DNA of 64,000 nucleotides from Pseudomonas viridiflava (GCF_900602065.1 NZ_UWFN01000209.1:62001-126000), one strand, 5' to 3'. Positions 16,588-25,769 are shown, counted from the first letter of the stretch. Notes: generated by a model from the letters alone, not told the origin. Translations and numbers: made by a program.

Positions 16588-17514
16588 TTACGCATACGGC
16601 CCATCCCAATATCGTCCATGCATGCCCAGCTTTCTCTTCAGGCTTTTAGGCAGACGTTTTTCCTGCTTGCTGAGTTTGTAAGCAACCAATTTGGCAGCAT
16701 TGCGTATGAACGACAGTGGCCAAAGCAGAAAACGCCGGGGGCCGAGGAACTTGAGTTCTGATTTGACGTAACGCATCCCCTCCCCGGCCACGCCACCAAA
16801 GGCTTCGTAGATCCAGGCCTCGCGAGACTGAAACACGCCAATATCAAAGTAGCGTCGAAACTCTTCCCACACGGTGTAGTTGTGCGAGTGACGGCACACG
16901 GCCGAGCCTTCGTAGGCGACCTTCCAGCCGGCCAGAAGCATTTTGGCTGTCACGTACATATCTTCAGAAAGGATCACATGCGGCGGGAAACCACCGACAT
17001 CCAGCAAGGCTTCGCGACGATAGGCCGCAAACGAGTTGGACATGAACGGTGTTTTGATGCCGAGTACCGGAGCATCTTCCAGAGTCTTGATCTGTGAGAC
17101 CGGCGGGTAGTTGAACAGGCGAGCATGCTGCGCGAGCAAGCTGGCATCTTTGTGAGGCAACTGACGCCCGCAGACAGCGCCCACCTTCGGGTCAGCGAAA
17201 GGCAGCAAAATATTGGCAATGGCCTCGACGTCCTCGACGTACGCGTCCTGAGTCATATAGACATAGACGTCGTAATCGGGATTGAACTCAACCATCATTT
17301 GCCGTGTGCCGCCGTGGTTGAAATCCTTGCTGTCGACACGGATCACATTGGCGCAACGCGAACGCGCCAACTCAAGGGTTCCATCACGGGAACTCGAATC
17401 GACAATCAGCGTGTCAAAAACCGCTGTCTGAGTTGCCAGAGAATCCAGTAAACGCTGTAAATCATTTCGCCCGTTATAGGTCGGGATGACACAAGCCACT
17501 CTCAAAGACGGCAT
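16588..17514 (-). CDS. Family 2 glycosyltransferase, possibly rhamnosyltransferase
   Basis: 308 residues from the ATG at 17514, with TGGAG 9 bases ahead. GT-A fold signature: VACVIPTYNGRNDLQRLLDS at the N-terminus, then the nucleotide-sugar Asp motif TLIVDSSSRDGTLELA, a second acidic motif YVYMTQDAYVEDVEA (TQDA in place of the more usual DxD) and acceptor-side ILSEDMYVTAKMLLAG (ED motif). The C-terminus is basic and amphipathic, suggesting membrane attachment. The overall pattern resembles dTDP-rhamnosyltransferases of LPS or rhamnan synthesis; the sugar and acceptor cannot be fixed. It stands alone beside the repeat element, not in a polysaccharide cluster. Confidence 0.82.
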   Translation of the reverse strand: MPSLRVACVIPTYNGRNDLQRLLDSLATQTAVFDTLIVDSSSRDGTLELARSRCANVIRVDSKDFNHGGTRQMMVEFNPDYDVYVYMTQDAYVEDVEAIANILLPFADPKVGAVCGRQLPHKDASLLAQHARLFNYPPVSQIKTLEDAPVLGIKTPFMSNSFAAYRREALLDVGGFPPHVILSEDMYVTAKMLLAGWKVAYEGSAVCRHSHNYTVWEEFRRYFDIGVFQSREAWIYEAFGGVAGEGMRYVKSELKFLGPRRFLLWPLSFIRNAAKLVAYKLSKQEKRLPKSLKRKLGMHGRYWDGPYA

Positions 17515-17613
17515 AACAAAACTCCAGGGCGAAATCCGAATGCCCAAATTGTCAGCGCTTTTGAGGGTAGCTCATGCCTTGCAGATAGACCATGCGGATG
17601 GGTGAAAACGCAA

Positions 17614-18816
17614 TCAGCCGAGCACTTCACTCAAAGGAATGAAGTTGACCCATTCCCCCTCTGCCACTGTACGGCCCTCGCGCACCTCGATCAGGCCGTC
17701 GGCCCAGGCTGCACTGCGCAACACCCCGGAGCTCTGGTTTTTATAAAACACCGCGCGCCCCTCCTCCAGTCTTCCGCGCAGATACTCACGGCGGTTACCG
17801 GGCTTGGTCCAGGCAAAACCGGCCGGTACCGGAAATTGTAACGGCGTGACCGCAGCGACACCCTGACGACGCAACAGGTAAGGACGGGCCAACAGAGCAA
17901 AGGTCACCAGCGTCGAGGCGGGATTGCCTGGCAAACCAATCACCGGCACTCCCCGAAAATGACCGAACGTCAGGGGTTTCCCGGGCTTGATCGCCAGCTT
18001 CCATAACGAAAGCTCGCCCTCTTCGCGCAACGCGTGCCCGAGAAAATCAGCTTCGCCCACAGAAACGCCGCCAGTCGAAAGGATCAGATCTACGTCGTTG
18101 AGCGCACCCAACGCTGTGCGCGTCTTCTCCAGATCGTCGGGCAGAATCCCGGCATCGACTACCTCGCACTCCAGCCGTTTCAGCCAGCTGCACAACAGCA
18201 CACGATTGCTGTTGTAGATCTGCCCCGGCCCCAACGGCTGCCCCGGTTCAATCAACTCGTCACCGGTGGAGAGAACGGCCACCCGCAACCGTCTGACCAC
18301 TTGCAACCCGGCCAGTCCTAAAGAAGCCGCCAACCCGAGTTCAATCGGCCCCAGGCGTGTGCCGGCGGCCAGCAATTTGTCGCCCGTAAGAGTCTCCTGG
18401 CCTTGAGGACGAATATTCTGACCGACCTGCAGGGTTTCGATGAACCCGACACGCTGATCAGCGAACACTTCAGCGTTCTCCTGCATTTCGACGCAGTCGG
18501 CGCCCTCAGGAACCGGCGCGCCGGTAAAAATCCGCGCGCAAGTACCAGGAGCCAATGGCTCCGGAGCCTGCCCGGCAAAGATTCGCTGACTGACGATCAG
18601 AGGCTCACCGTTCCAGTCAGACTGGCGCAAGGCGTAACCGTCCATGGCGCTGTTTGGCCAAGGCGGCAGATCAAGCGTCGCAATCATGTCCTGCGCCAGT
18701 ACGCGTCCCTGAGCCTGAGCCAGAGGAACGGCTTCGGACTCGGTTACAGGTGCGGCTTCAGCCATTTCCAGCAAACGTGCCAGCGCTTGCTCGACCGGCA
18801 TCAAGGGCTTGCTCAT
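17614..18816 (-). CDS. moeA: Molybdopterin molybdenumtransferase MoeA
   Basis: 400 residues from the ATG at 18816. MoeA inserts molybdate into adenylylated molybdopterin, the last common step of molybdenum cofactor synthesis. Seen: LPPWPNSAMDGYALR, GTCARIFTGAPVPEGADCVE, VLSTGDELIEPGQPLGPGQI, DLILSTGGVSVGEADFL and GLPGNPASTLVTFALL, in family order through the MoCF-binding core and C-terminal domain IV. It follows moaB by 7 bases. The cofactor is needed by the nitrate reductase encoded at 50.3 kb. Confidence 0.95.
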   Translation of the reverse strand: MSKPLMPVEQALARLLEMAEAAPVTESEAVPLAQAQGRVLAQDMIATLDLPPWPNSAMDGYALRQSDWNGEPLIVSQRIFAGQAPEPLAPGTCARIFTGAPVPEGADCVEMQENAEVFADQRVGFIETLQVGQNIRPQGQETLTGDKLLAAGTRLGPIELGLAASLGLAGLQVVRRLRVAVLSTGDELIEPGQPLGPGQIYNSNRVLLCSWLKRLECEVVDAGILPDDLEKTRTALGALNDVDLILSTGGVSVGEADFLGHALREEGELSLWKLAIKPGKPLTFGHFRGVPVIGLPGNPASTLVTFALLARPYLLRRQGVAAVTPLQFPVPAGFAWTKPGNRREYLRGRLEEGRAVFYKNQSSGVLRSAAWADGLIEVREGRTVAEGEWVNFIPLSEVLG

Positions 18817-18823
18817 TGGCTTG

Positions 18824-19363
18824 TCATCCACGCGTTGCACAGGGTTCGGCCTGCTTCAGGTGTGGGACGAAATTGCAGGGACGGAAACGGTTGTCCAGTT
18901 GCTGGGCGAGAATGCCATCCCAGCCGGTACGCACCGCATTGGTCGAGCCGGGCAGGCAGCACACCAGCGTACCGTTAGCCAGTCCTGCCAATGCGCGGGA
19001 CTGGATCGTCGATGTACCGATGTCCGGCACCGAGATCTGACGAAACAGCTCGCCGAAACCATCGACCTGTTTGTCCAGCAGGCAGGCAACCGCTTCCGGC
19101 GTGCTGTCACGACCGGTGAAACCTGTACCGCCAGTAATCAACACGACCTGCACTTCATCATCGGCAATCCAGCCAGCGACCTTCGCGCGGATCTTGTACA
19201 GATCATCCTTGAGCAGAACGCGCTCGATCAGGCTGTGACCGGCCTCAGTCAGGCGGTCGACAAACATCTGGCCAGAGGTGTCAGTTTCCCGGGTGCGGGT
19301 GTCACTGACCGTTAAAACAGCAATATTCAGCGGTACAAAGGGGGTGTCAGCCTTGGCTTTCAT
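18824..19363 (-). CDS. moaB: Molybdenum cofactor biosynthesis protein MoaB
   Basis: 179 residues of the MoaB/MogA molybdopterin-binding family. Motifs LNIAVLTVSDTRT at the start, VVLITGGTGFTGRDSTPEAV (molybdopterin adenylation site, about 73-92), and LANGTLVCCLPGSTNAVRTG. It adenylylates molybdopterin before MoeA adds Mo. First gene of a moaB-moeA pair; mobA is divergent 80 bases away, giving a compact cofactor locus. Confidence 0.95.
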   Translation of the reverse strand: MKAKADTPFVPLNIAVLTVSDTRTRETDTSGQMFVDRLTEAGHSLIERVLLKDDLYKIRAKVAGWIADDEVQVVLITGGTGFTGRDSTPEAVACLLDKQVDGFGELFRQISVPDIGTSTIQSRALAGLANGTLVCCLPGSTNAVRTGWDGILAQQLDNRFRPCNFVPHLKQAEPCATRG

Positions 19364-19443
19364 CGCTCAATCCACAGTTGTAGGGAAAACAGGCCGGTGT
19401 TATATCACAGCACTCCTTTTCCCTGCTTCGGTCGAGCCCCCTC

Positions 19444-20037
19444 ATGCCTGATGTCATTCCCCTTCCCGCCTGTTCGATCCTGCTGCTGGCGGGCGGTCAA
19501 GGTCAGCGTATGGGCGGTCGGGATAAAGGCTTGATCCTGTGGCGGGGCGAACCACTGATACAGCATCTGCATCGTCTGACCCGGCCGTTGACCGACGACC
19601 TGGTTATCTCCTGCAATCGCAACCTTGAACACTATGCGATTTACGCTGACCGACTGGTGCAGGATGGCAACGACGAGTTTCACGGACCATTCGCGGGCAT
19701 ACGCGCAGCCCTGCCGCTTGCGCACCATTCACATCTGCTGGTGCTGCCCTGCGACGTGCCATTGATCGACCACTCATTGCTGCAGAGCCTGCGGAAAACA
19801 GCGTTCGAACACCCGGAGCAACCGGTCATGGTACGCAGTGGAACACACTGGCAACCGCTGCTTTGCATGATCCCGACTCTCCACGCCAAGGCCTTTGAAG
19901 CCGCCTGGCTGAGCGGTGAGCGCAGCCCGCGCAGGGTCATGGAGCAACTTCATGCCGTCGCCGTGCAATGTGAGGCTGACGATCCGCGGCTGGCCAACCT
20001 CAATACTCCGGACCTGCTGACCCGGACCACCGGCTGA
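19444..20037 (+). CDS. mobA: Molybdenum cofactor guanylyltransferase MobA
   Basis: 197 residues. MobA joins GMP to Mo-molybdopterin to give the bis-MGD cofactor used by DMSO-reductase-family enzymes such as the assimilatory nitrate reductase in this window. Nucleotidyltransferase motif [20 protein letters not shown] at residues 13-32, [16 protein letters not shown] (metal-binding Asp) near 100, and C-terminal NLNTPDLL. Divergent from moaB-moeA. The ribosome site before the ATG is weak. Confidence 0.95.
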   Translation: MPDVIPLPACSILLLAGGQGQRMGGRDKGLILWRGEPLIQHLHRLTRPLTDDLVISCNRNLEHYAIYADRLVQDGNDEFHGPFAGIRAALPLAHHSHLLVLPCDVPLIDHSLLQSLRKTAFEHPEQPVMVRSGTHWQPLLCMIPTLHAKAFEAAWLSGERSPRRVMEQLHAVAVQCEADDPRLANLNTPDLLTRTTG

Positions 20038-20132
20038 CCCAAGCCTTGCGCAGCGACTAATATTCATTGAACTTGCTGAAGCCAGCTACGTCTTAACGTC
20101 AGTTAACCAAGAATCGACCAGGAGACACCGTA

Positions 20133-20357
20133 ATGAACCAACGGACCCTTCCCGCTGCCTTTTTGCTCGCACTGGGCCTCGCATCGCTTGCCGGCTGTGC
20201 ATCGCCGACCGTGATCACCCTGACCGATGGCCGGGAAATTCAGGCCGTCGATACGCCCAAGTATGATGAAGATTCGGGCTTCTACGAGTTCAAGCAACTG
20301 GATGGCAAGGAAACTCGCGTCAACAAGGATCAAGTGCGTACCGTCAAGGACCTCTGA
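20133..20357 (+). CDS. YgdI/YgdR-family lipoprotein
   Basis: 74 residues. Signal sequence with lipobox LASLAGC (Cys at about 22), then the short SH3-like beta domain typical of YgdI/YgdR: VITLTDGREIQAVDTPKYDE, GFYEFKQLDGKE, and a C-terminal DQVRTVKDL. Small outer-membrane-anchored or periplasmic lipoprotein of unknown role. AGGAG precedes the ATG, and a good terminator follows. Confidence 0.88.
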   Translation: MNQRTLPAAFLLALGLASLAGCASPTVITLTDGREIQAVDTPKYDEDSGFYEFKQLDGKETRVNKDQVRTVKDL

Positions 20358-20381
20358 TCTGACTGCGGTGTAGTAGATGTA

Positions 20382-20408
20382 AAAAAACCCGCCAAGTGCG
20401 GGTTTTTT
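20382..20408. terminator. Bidirectional intrinsic terminator
   Basis: CCCGC/GCGGG with a 5-base loop, extended by an A-run on the left and T-run on the right. It serves the lipoprotein gene on the plus strand and the convergent pseudouridine synthase on the minus strand. Confidence 0.85.
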
Positions 20409-20430
20409 ATCGGTTACGGAAAATACCGGA

Positions 20431-21321
20431 TTACCAGTCCAGACGAATCTCGCTGTGAAATTGCCGCGACTGCCCTGTGACCGGATCGCAAAAACGCAAG
20501 CTTTGGGCCAGCAGCTTCAAGGGTCTGGCGTAATCATCCACCGCGTCCTTGATCACATCGGGGTAAAAAGGATCATTGCAGATACCAGCCCCCAGCGCAG
20601 CCATATGCACCCGCAACTGGTGTTTCTTGCCTGTCACCGGGTACAACCCGTAACGCCAAAGATCGCCGTTGCGTTCGCAAACCTCCATGGCGGTCTCGGT
20701 ATTACTGGCGCCGGGCCCTTCCTGCATGCGAAAGAAAGGCTCGCCATCGATCAACCGGCTTTTATGCACGCGGGGGAATTCGATACCCGGTAACGCAGGC
20801 GCAATGGCTTCATAACGCTTGTCGATCTGGCGGGTCGGGAACAGTGACTGGTAAGCAGAACGGGTCTGCTTGTTGGCAGAAAAAAGCACCAGCCCTGCGG
20901 TGTGCCTGTCAATGCGATGCAACGGCACCAGATCAGGATTATCCAGTCGACGGATCAAACGGCGCAGCAATGTCTGCTCGACGTACTCTCCCGCGGGCGT
21001 GACAGGCAGGAAGTGAGGTTTATCGGCGACCACCAGGTGCTCGTCCGCATAGAGAATGGATTCCAGAACCGGAATGGGCGTTTCGTTAGGGACTTCACGG
21101 AAGTAGTGAATGCGCAGCCCTTCCCTGTAAGCCAGGTCCGCTGCTACAGGTTTACCGTTGGCATCCAGCACACGCCCCCTGGCCATACGATCAAGCCACT
21201 GCTCGCGACTGATGGCGCGGAAATGCGCGCACAGGCAATCAAGTACAGTCCCCCACGTGCCTGGGGGTAGATAAAGAGTGCTCGCCTGGCTGTTGGCGGC
21301 AGAAAACACAGACTCGGACAT
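20431..21321 (-). CDS. RluA-family pseudouridine synthase
   Basis: 296 residues from the ATG at 21321; the frame is open 37 codons further with no better ribosome site. Motif II of RluA enzymes, PLHRIDRHTAGLVLFSANK, contains the catalytic Asp; LYADEHLVVADKPHFLPVTP and VTGKKHQLRVHMAALG also match. The N-terminal part (EQWLDRMARGRVLDANGK) looks S4-like. It converts a uridine in rRNA or tRNA to pseudouridine; the target cannot be assigned. sodC is 95 bases upstream on the same strand. Confidence 0.85.
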   Translation of the reverse strand: MSESVFSAANSQASTLYLPPGTWGTVLDCLCAHFRAISREQWLDRMARGRVLDANGKPVAADLAYREGLRIHYFREVPNETPIPVLESILYADEHLVVADKPHFLPVTPAGEYVEQTLLRRLIRRLDNPDLVPLHRIDRHTAGLVLFSANKQTRSAYQSLFPTRQIDKRYEAIAPALPGIEFPRVHKSRLIDGEPFFRMQEGPGASNTETAMEVCERNGDLWRYGLYPVTGKKHQLRVHMAALGAGICNDPFYPDVIKDAVDDYARPLKLLAQSLRFCDPVTGQSRQFHSEIRLDW

Positions 21322-21416
21322 ACTGGGGCTCTTGGGGAAAGGCTCTTGGGACTGCTCTTGATGAGCCGCAGGCATTATCACCCAAGAGCCTGTCCATCGC
21401 GAATCGGCGGAGCGTA

Positions 21417-21941
21417 TCAGATCACGCCGCACGCAACCCGATCACCACCACCCCCTAGAGGTTTGGGCATATCAGAATGGTTATCTGCGCCCGCATGGAT
21501 CATCAGTGCATGGCCTTTGACGTCCTTGAGCTTTTTCAAACGAGGTGCAAGAACCGGATAGTTGGCCATGCCGTCTTCAGTGACGTAGATCGCTGGCAGG
21601 TCACCCAGGTGACCGTTGGCGTAAGGCCCCAGATGCTTGCCGGTCTTTTTCGGGTCCCAATGTCCACCGGCCGCCTGAGCGGCAATTTTTACACCGTCTT
21701 TGGTAGCCGTATCGCAGCTGGCATTTTCGTGGATATGAAAGCCATGAACACCCGCCGGCAAAGTTGTCAGGCTAGGCGTGAAAAGCAGACCGTATTCGGT
21801 TTCCGTGATGATGACTTCGCCGATCGGCTTCGCTGCGTCCGTAGTACTGACCAGATTCATCGGAACCGATAACGAATCGGCGAGGGCTGTATTCAGAGAA
21901 AAAGCGCCAAAAAGGCCAAGCCAGAGATAAGGTTTCATCAT
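21417..21941 (-). CDS. sodC: Periplasmic Cu,Zn superoxide dismutase
   Basis: 174 residues with signal peptide ([16 protein letters not shown], cleavage near 22). Copper and zinc ligands are present: [10 protein letters not shown] (two Cu His plus disulfide Cys), [12 protein letters not shown] and [12 protein letters not shown] (bridging and Zn His/Asp), [11 protein letters not shown] (Cu His) and the partner Cys in GDRVACGVI. It destroys superoxide in the periplasm. Two consecutive ATG codons could start it. Confidence 0.94.
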   Translation of the reverse strand: MMKPYLWLGLFGAFSLNTALADSLSVPMNLVSTTDAAKPIGEVIITETEYGLLFTPSLTTLPAGVHGFHIHENASCDTATKDGVKIAAQAAGGHWDPKKTGKHLGPYANGHLGDLPAIYVTEDGMANYPVLAPRLKKLKDVKGHALMIHAGADNHSDMPKPLGGGGDRVACGVI

Positions 21942-22142
21942 TCGTCCATTTGCTGAGAAAAGTGCAAGGCAGCCAGAAAAGCCTGCCCGGATGAAGGTTT
22001 ACCTAGTCTTGTACACGCTCAGCGGCGCAAAAGTTCCACTCAATTCGTGTACGGATGTTTGCCAGTAGTCTGCGATGCCCTCATCCCAAGCCATCAGGGC
22101 TTAAAGGAAATGTGAATCTGTTGGCGCGGTCAGGTCGCGCAC

Positions 22143-22379
22143 CTACGATAAAAAGCTGACAACCCGCTCCACACTGAACGGCCAGTCGAGTTCGGCGCCG
22201 GTATCGATACGACGCAAGACAGGGATACGCAAGCCATAGGTCTCGACCAGATGCTCGCTATCCCCGATGTCTACCAGCTCAACCAAAAGCCCATGCTCCA
22301 CCAGCGGCATCAACTCTGCTTCCGCGACTTCACAAAGATGGCACCCCAAGGTGCCGAACAACTGGCATTCAGGAGGCAT
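22143..22379 (-). CDS. Glutaredoxin-like thioredoxin-fold protein
   Basis: 78 residues from the ATG at 22379. LFGTLGCHLCEVAEAELMP holds a CxxC redox motif (CHLC, about residues 13-16), then VELVDIGDSEHLVETYGLRI followed by the cis-Pro PVLRR, the order of a glutaredoxin-family DUF836 protein. Such small proteins reduce disulfides or glutathione mixed disulfides. Last of three same-strand genes but separated by about 95 bases from the PAP2-like gene. Confidence 0.85.
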   Translation of the reverse strand: MPPECQLFGTLGCHLCEVAEAELMPLVEHGLLVELVDIGDSEHLVETYGLRIPVLRRIDTGAELDWPFSVERVVSFLS

Positions 22380-22474
22380 GCGGGTGACCCTCAAGACAGG
22401 AAATTAGCAGCCATTTTAGTCTTGCAGCAGAGGGTCGTCGAGAAAGGCGCGGATGCCACGCCCAGGAGCAGAAC

Positions 22475-23101
22475 TCAAAGCGGGGCCTCGGGAACCCGCC
22501 AGTCAGGCGCCCTGAAGACTTGTTCAGCGCCGGATATACGCATTGATATACGGTCCAGAATTGATTCTGCGGTGTACTTGGGCGTGGTCGTATTGAAGGC
22601 AATCAGCAGCAACCCCACCAGCAAGGCTGCAGAAGGAATTCTGCCCGGCTGGATGTTCTCCAGACCCAACAAAAAAAGGCAGGCTGCCAACGAGCCCAAC
22701 AAAGCGCCAGCGACAGCTTCAGGCAACGGATGAATGAATGGCGCAACGCAGTAGATGCTGAACATCCAGCCTACCGCCAATCCGAGTGCTGCTGCGGGCC
22801 AGCTCAGTCGCGGATGCACCTGACGGGCGAGCAGACTCAAGCCCACCGTGAGTACCAGGCAGGTATTCATCGCATGGCCGCTCAAGACATAAATGCCCAG
22901 GCTCTCCAGTGCCACGCCCCAGCCTTTGAAAAGGATTTTACTGACCGCCACGATCGAGTAGACCGCGAACACTGTGGCGACCCACAGCAGTGCCGAGCGC
23001 CGCGAACGGGTCATCCATAGCCAGCCGGTGATAACCAGTGCGGCAGGCAGCATCACGGTGATGCCGCCGTAAGGGGTAATTGACGCGAGCTGTATATCCA
23101 A
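22475..23101 (-). CDS. PAP2-superfamily membrane protein with degenerate active site
   Basis: 208 residues, about six membrane helices. The PAP2 phosphatase pattern K-x6-RP, PSGH, SR-x5-H-x3-D is only partly kept: KILFKGWGVA lacks the Arg-Pro; VLSGHAMN has SGH; YCVAPFIHPLPEAVAG keeps the nucleophile-like His but lacks Ser-Arg, and Glu stands in place of Asp. It may be an altered lipid phosphatase or a non-catalytic relative. It starts 33 bases after the acyltransferase on the same strand, so the two probably form an operon acting on a lipid-linked or envelope substrate. Confidence 0.7.
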   Translation of the reverse strand: MDIQLASITPYGGITVMLPAALVITGWLWMTRSRRSALLWVATVFAVYSIVAVSKILFKGWGVALESLGIYVLSGHAMNTCLVLTVGLSLLARQVHPRLSWPAAALGLAVGWMFSIYCVAPFIHPLPEAVAGALLGSLAACLFLLGLENIQPGRIPSAALLVGLLLIAFNTTTPKYTAESILDRISMRISGAEQVFRAPDWRVPEAPL

Positions 23102-23134
23102 CTGTCACTCCAACAGGGAGTTGCCGCCAAAATT

Positions 23135-24226
23135 CTACTGCGCCCGCTCCAGGCTAGATGAGCGAGCTCGAAAGTATTTGCGGGCAAAGGTATTGGCCCG
23201 ATCCAGCACCGGCTTCTCGAAACAGCGATAACCGACCCAGCCGTAACATAGCACCGCACACATCATCAGTGCGCAGAAGAAAATGTTGTCCATCAGGCTG
23301 CCGGGCCAACCGCCCAACAATTGCCAGATACGCCCGATAACGCCCAGCACCAATAGATGTGACAGGTAGACGGTGTAAGACATGTCGCCGATTGACACCA
23401 GCCCCTTTGGCATCGAAACATGCCCGCGACGCTCCAGCAACGCCAGCGCGAAAACCAGCGTAGCGAACACCACACCGACTATCACCATCCTCGACAAGCC
23501 GTGGCCTTCAAACAACCCGTAAGCGCCTATAACCGGAATACCCAGCAGCACCGCCGCAGCCAAAAGCCCCCAGACTGCGGAACCGGGGATACGCGCGCTG
23601 TTCGGGCTATAGAAGAACAGGGCCAGTAATGCTCCGGCGATGAACTCCAGCGCATACGGGTGAAGGATCACCGCCAGCACCGGCGAATACTCCTGCCAAT
23701 CCTCCAGCGTATTGAACACCAGCAACACCAAGGCCCAGGTAGCAAGCAGCAATGGCAAGCTGCGCTCTTTGAAAAACAGCAAAACACTGAAAACCAGGTA
23801 GAACCACAACTCGAACACCAGCGACCACGCCACCATCACCAGCAGCACCTTGTCACTGGGCAGGAGCAGGAATGACCGCCACAGGTTCGACTCCCCGTGA
23901 GCACTGTTGACCATTCCTGGCTGAACCAGATAAACCACCAGGGTGATGAAAAAATACAACCAATACGTGGGGTAAATACGCGATACGCGATTGAACAGAA
24001 AACGCTGCCGTTCAACGCTGCTCTGAAACCGCCCACGGCTGACGATCACCATCACGAAACCACTGATGACAAAAAACAGATCAACACCTAACTGAAAAAA
24101 ATCCAGCCAGCCCGGCAAAAGCCTGTCGCCCCCCGAGTACTTCAGTTCGACGGCCGTCATGTGGAAAAGCACCACGCCCAGCACTGCAAGGCCCCTCAGC
24201 CCTTGAAGGGAATACAACCGCTCCAT
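23135..24226 (-). CDS. Acyltransferase 3 family membrane protein (OafA/YrhL type)
   Basis: 363 residues from the ATG at 24226, with GGAG 14 bases ahead. N-terminal LYSLQGLRGLAVLGVVLFHM with the conserved Arg and His of the AT3 family, then FFQLGVDLFFVISGFVMVIVS and RVSRIYPTYWLYFF, and about ten membrane helices in all. AT3 proteins move acetyl or other acyl groups onto extracytoplasmic sugars such as O-antigen or exopolysaccharide. There is no C-terminal SGNH domain. Pairing with the PAP2-like gene suggests envelope glycan or lipid modification; the substrate is not known. Confidence 0.88.
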   Translation of the reverse strand: MERLYSLQGLRGLAVLGVVLFHMTAVELKYSGGDRLLPGWLDFFQLGVDLFFVISGFVMVIVSRGRFQSSVERQRFLFNRVSRIYPTYWLYFFITLVVYLVQPGMVNSAHGESNLWRSFLLLPSDKVLLVMVAWSLVFELWFYLVFSVLLFFKERSLPLLLATWALVLLVFNTLEDWQEYSPVLAVILHPYALEFIAGALLALFFYSPNSARIPGSAVWGLLAAAVLLGIPVIGAYGLFEGHGLSRMVIVGVVFATLVFALALLERRGHVSMPKGLVSIGDMSYTVYLSHLLVLGVIGRIWQLLGGWPGSLMDNIFFCALMMCAVLCYGWVGYRCFEKPVLDRANTFARKYFRARSSSLERAQ

Positions 24227-24674
24227 GTCACTCTCCAGCCCATGCCTGAACGCCACTGAACGGCGACAGTACTGCCATGATTTGCCAAAAGCCCCCTGCT
24301 AAAGAGGTATCTCTTTCAGCGAGTGAACCTGCGGGCTGCCGTCAAGACGATACCCCACGATTCAGCGTCGGGGTACAGCATAGCCAAATCCAGTCCATAT
24401 GAGGCCACGTCTTGAAGGCGCCGCAACAAACCGCATCCGTCAGGACATGCCCCGAGACAGAGCGGGTAAAATCGTGGAAACTCCGGGCACAGCACGCTTG
24501 CGTCCAGGTCAAATCTGCTCCAGTGCGCGCTCCTGATCAGCGCACAGCAAATGGCCACGCACCAACACACCGCAAAACCGGCTCATACGGATACCTGGAT
24601 TTGATGTGGCATTGAAGTGAACCTTCAGCAAGCCCCTGGACTCGAAAGCCCATACGCACCTAATGGAGAGAAAA
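24227..24674. other. Intergenic region, no convincing gene
   Basis: Open frames of 60-84 codons occur on both strands but are Cys/Arg-rich without ribosome sites and look like chance. A short hairpin AAAGAG-GTAT-CTCTTT lies at 24301-24316. Promoters for the divergent acyltransferase and DUF883 genes must be here but no clear -35/-10 pair was identified. Confidence 0.5.
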
Positions 24675-24989
24675 ATGGCACGCCAAACAGCACAGAACGC
24701 CCAGGAAATCTTGATGGCTGACTTTCAGGTCCTGGTTGCCGATACGGAAAAGCTTCTGGAACACACCGCCTCATTGGCAGGCGAGCAAGCCGACGAACTG
24801 CGCAGCCAGATCAATGAAAGTCTGCTGCGTGCACGCGAAACGCTGAAACTCACCGAAGAATCTCTTCGTGAGCGAGGCAAGGCCGCCGTCGTAGCCACCG
24901 AAGATTACGTACAAACCAACCCATGGCAGTCAGTAGGCATCGCCGCTGGCGTTGGTTTCCTGATTGGCCTGCTGGCCACAAGGCGCTAA
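24675..24989 (+). CDS. DUF883 (YqjD/ElaB) membrane-anchored protein
   Basis: 104 residues from the ATG at 24675, with GGAGAG 6 bases ahead. A long amphipathic helix (DFQVLVADTEKLLEHTASLA to RARETLKLTEESLRERG), then the family-typical TNPWQSVGIAAGVGFLIGLL membrane tail ending in TRR. YqjD and ElaB of E. coli anchor ribosomes at the inner membrane in stationary phase. First of a three-gene operon whose order matches yqjD-yqjE-yqjK. Confidence 0.9.
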   Translation: MARQTAQNAQEILMADFQVLVADTEKLLEHTASLAGEQADELRSQINESLLRARETLKLTEESLRERGKAAVVATEDYVQTNPWQSVGIAAGVGFLIGLLATRR

Positions 24990-24994
24990 CGATT

Positions 24995-25387
24995 ATGGCT
25001 CCGGGAACTGAATCCGGTCAGGCATCAGACCAGACCTCATCGTCGCCACGGCGACTGGGCGCGGCTGTTCTCGGACTGCTGCACAGTCATGTGGAATTGT
25101 TCGGCATTGAACTTCAGGAGCAGAAGGCCCGCACCTTGAGCCTGCTCTTGTTCGCCGGCCTGGCGCTTGTGTTTGCCCTGTTGCTGCTGACGGGGCTGTC
25201 GGCGCTCCTGCTAATCGTGTTGTGGGACAGCTATCGTCTGGCCGGCATTATCGGCCTGTGCGTGTTCTATACGTTGTGTGCGCTGTTTTGCGCCCTGCGT
25301 CTCAAAGCTGCCATATTCGACGAGTCCTCGCCATTCAACGCGACACTCGAAGAATTGGCTAATGACCGTGAGCGATTGATGCGATGA
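24995..25387 (+). CDS. Phage-holin-like inner-membrane protein (DUF1469, YqjE type)
   Basis: 130 residues from the ATG at 24995, 5 bases after the DUF883 stop. N-terminal polar segment, then HVELFGIELQEQKARTLSLL and two membrane helices (LLFAGLALVFALLLLTGLSA, GIIGLCVFYTLCALFCAL), the YqjE/holin 3.6 pattern. No phage genes are nearby, so the holin label reflects fold only. Confidence 0.88.
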   Translation: MAPGTESGQASDQTSSSPRRLGAAVLGLLHSHVELFGIELQEQKARTLSLLLFAGLALVFALLLLTGLSALLLIVLWDSYRLAGIIGLCVFYTLCALFCALRLKAAIFDESSPFNATLEELANDRERLMR

Positions 25388-25722
25388 GCCTGCCTGAATC
25401 TCACCAGAAACACTCCCGTCGCGAATTGCGCAAAGCGCTGGTTCGCTTGCGTATGGAAATGCACCGCCAGGAAATCCGGCAGGAGTCGAACAATCTTCTC
25501 CAGCCGTTGCGAAGGGTTCGCGGCATGGGCACCGACTGGCAAGGCGCACTGGGAATCAAGCATGCTCCTTTGTGGGGTATGGGTGTCGTTTCGCTGCTGG
25601 GCTTCCTTGGTGGTAAAGGTGCGAAAGGCTCGCGCCCTGGCGGCCTGACCCGGATCATCAAACTCGGTGTAAGCCTGTTGCCGGTTATCAGGATGGCGCT
25701 GGGTTCGTCCCGAAAACGCTAG
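25384..25722 (+). CDS. YqjK-like protein
   Basis: 112 residues, overlapping the previous gene by four bases (ATGA). Strongly basic N-terminal helix (HSRRELRKALVRLRMEMHRQ), a short hydrophobic PLWGMGVVSLLGFLGG and a second C-terminal hydrophobic helix with basic end. Position and charge pattern correspond to the third member of yqjDEK operons, but sequence similarity to E. coli YqjK cannot be judged by eye. A strong terminator follows. Confidence 0.7.
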   Translation: MSLPESHQKHSRRELRKALVRLRMEMHRQEIRQESNNLLQPLRRVRGMGTDWQGALGIKHAPLWGMGVVSLLGFLGGKGAKGSRPGGLTRIIKLGVSLLPVIRMALGSSRKR

Positions 25723-25769
25723 TGGCAATTGGCTGCGTTCTTGCAAGCAGCACCTCCCTGTCAAGTTGG

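Noticed and set aside
24316-24570. An 84-codon minus-strand frame in the gap before the DUF883 gene
   Set aside because: Cys-rich, no Shine-Dalgarno sequence, no resemblance to a known protein; kept as intergenic.
24995-25387. Possible prophage remnant suggested by a holin-like protein
   Set aside because: The gene is the middle of a yqjDEK-type operon; no other phage gene or attachment site is nearby.
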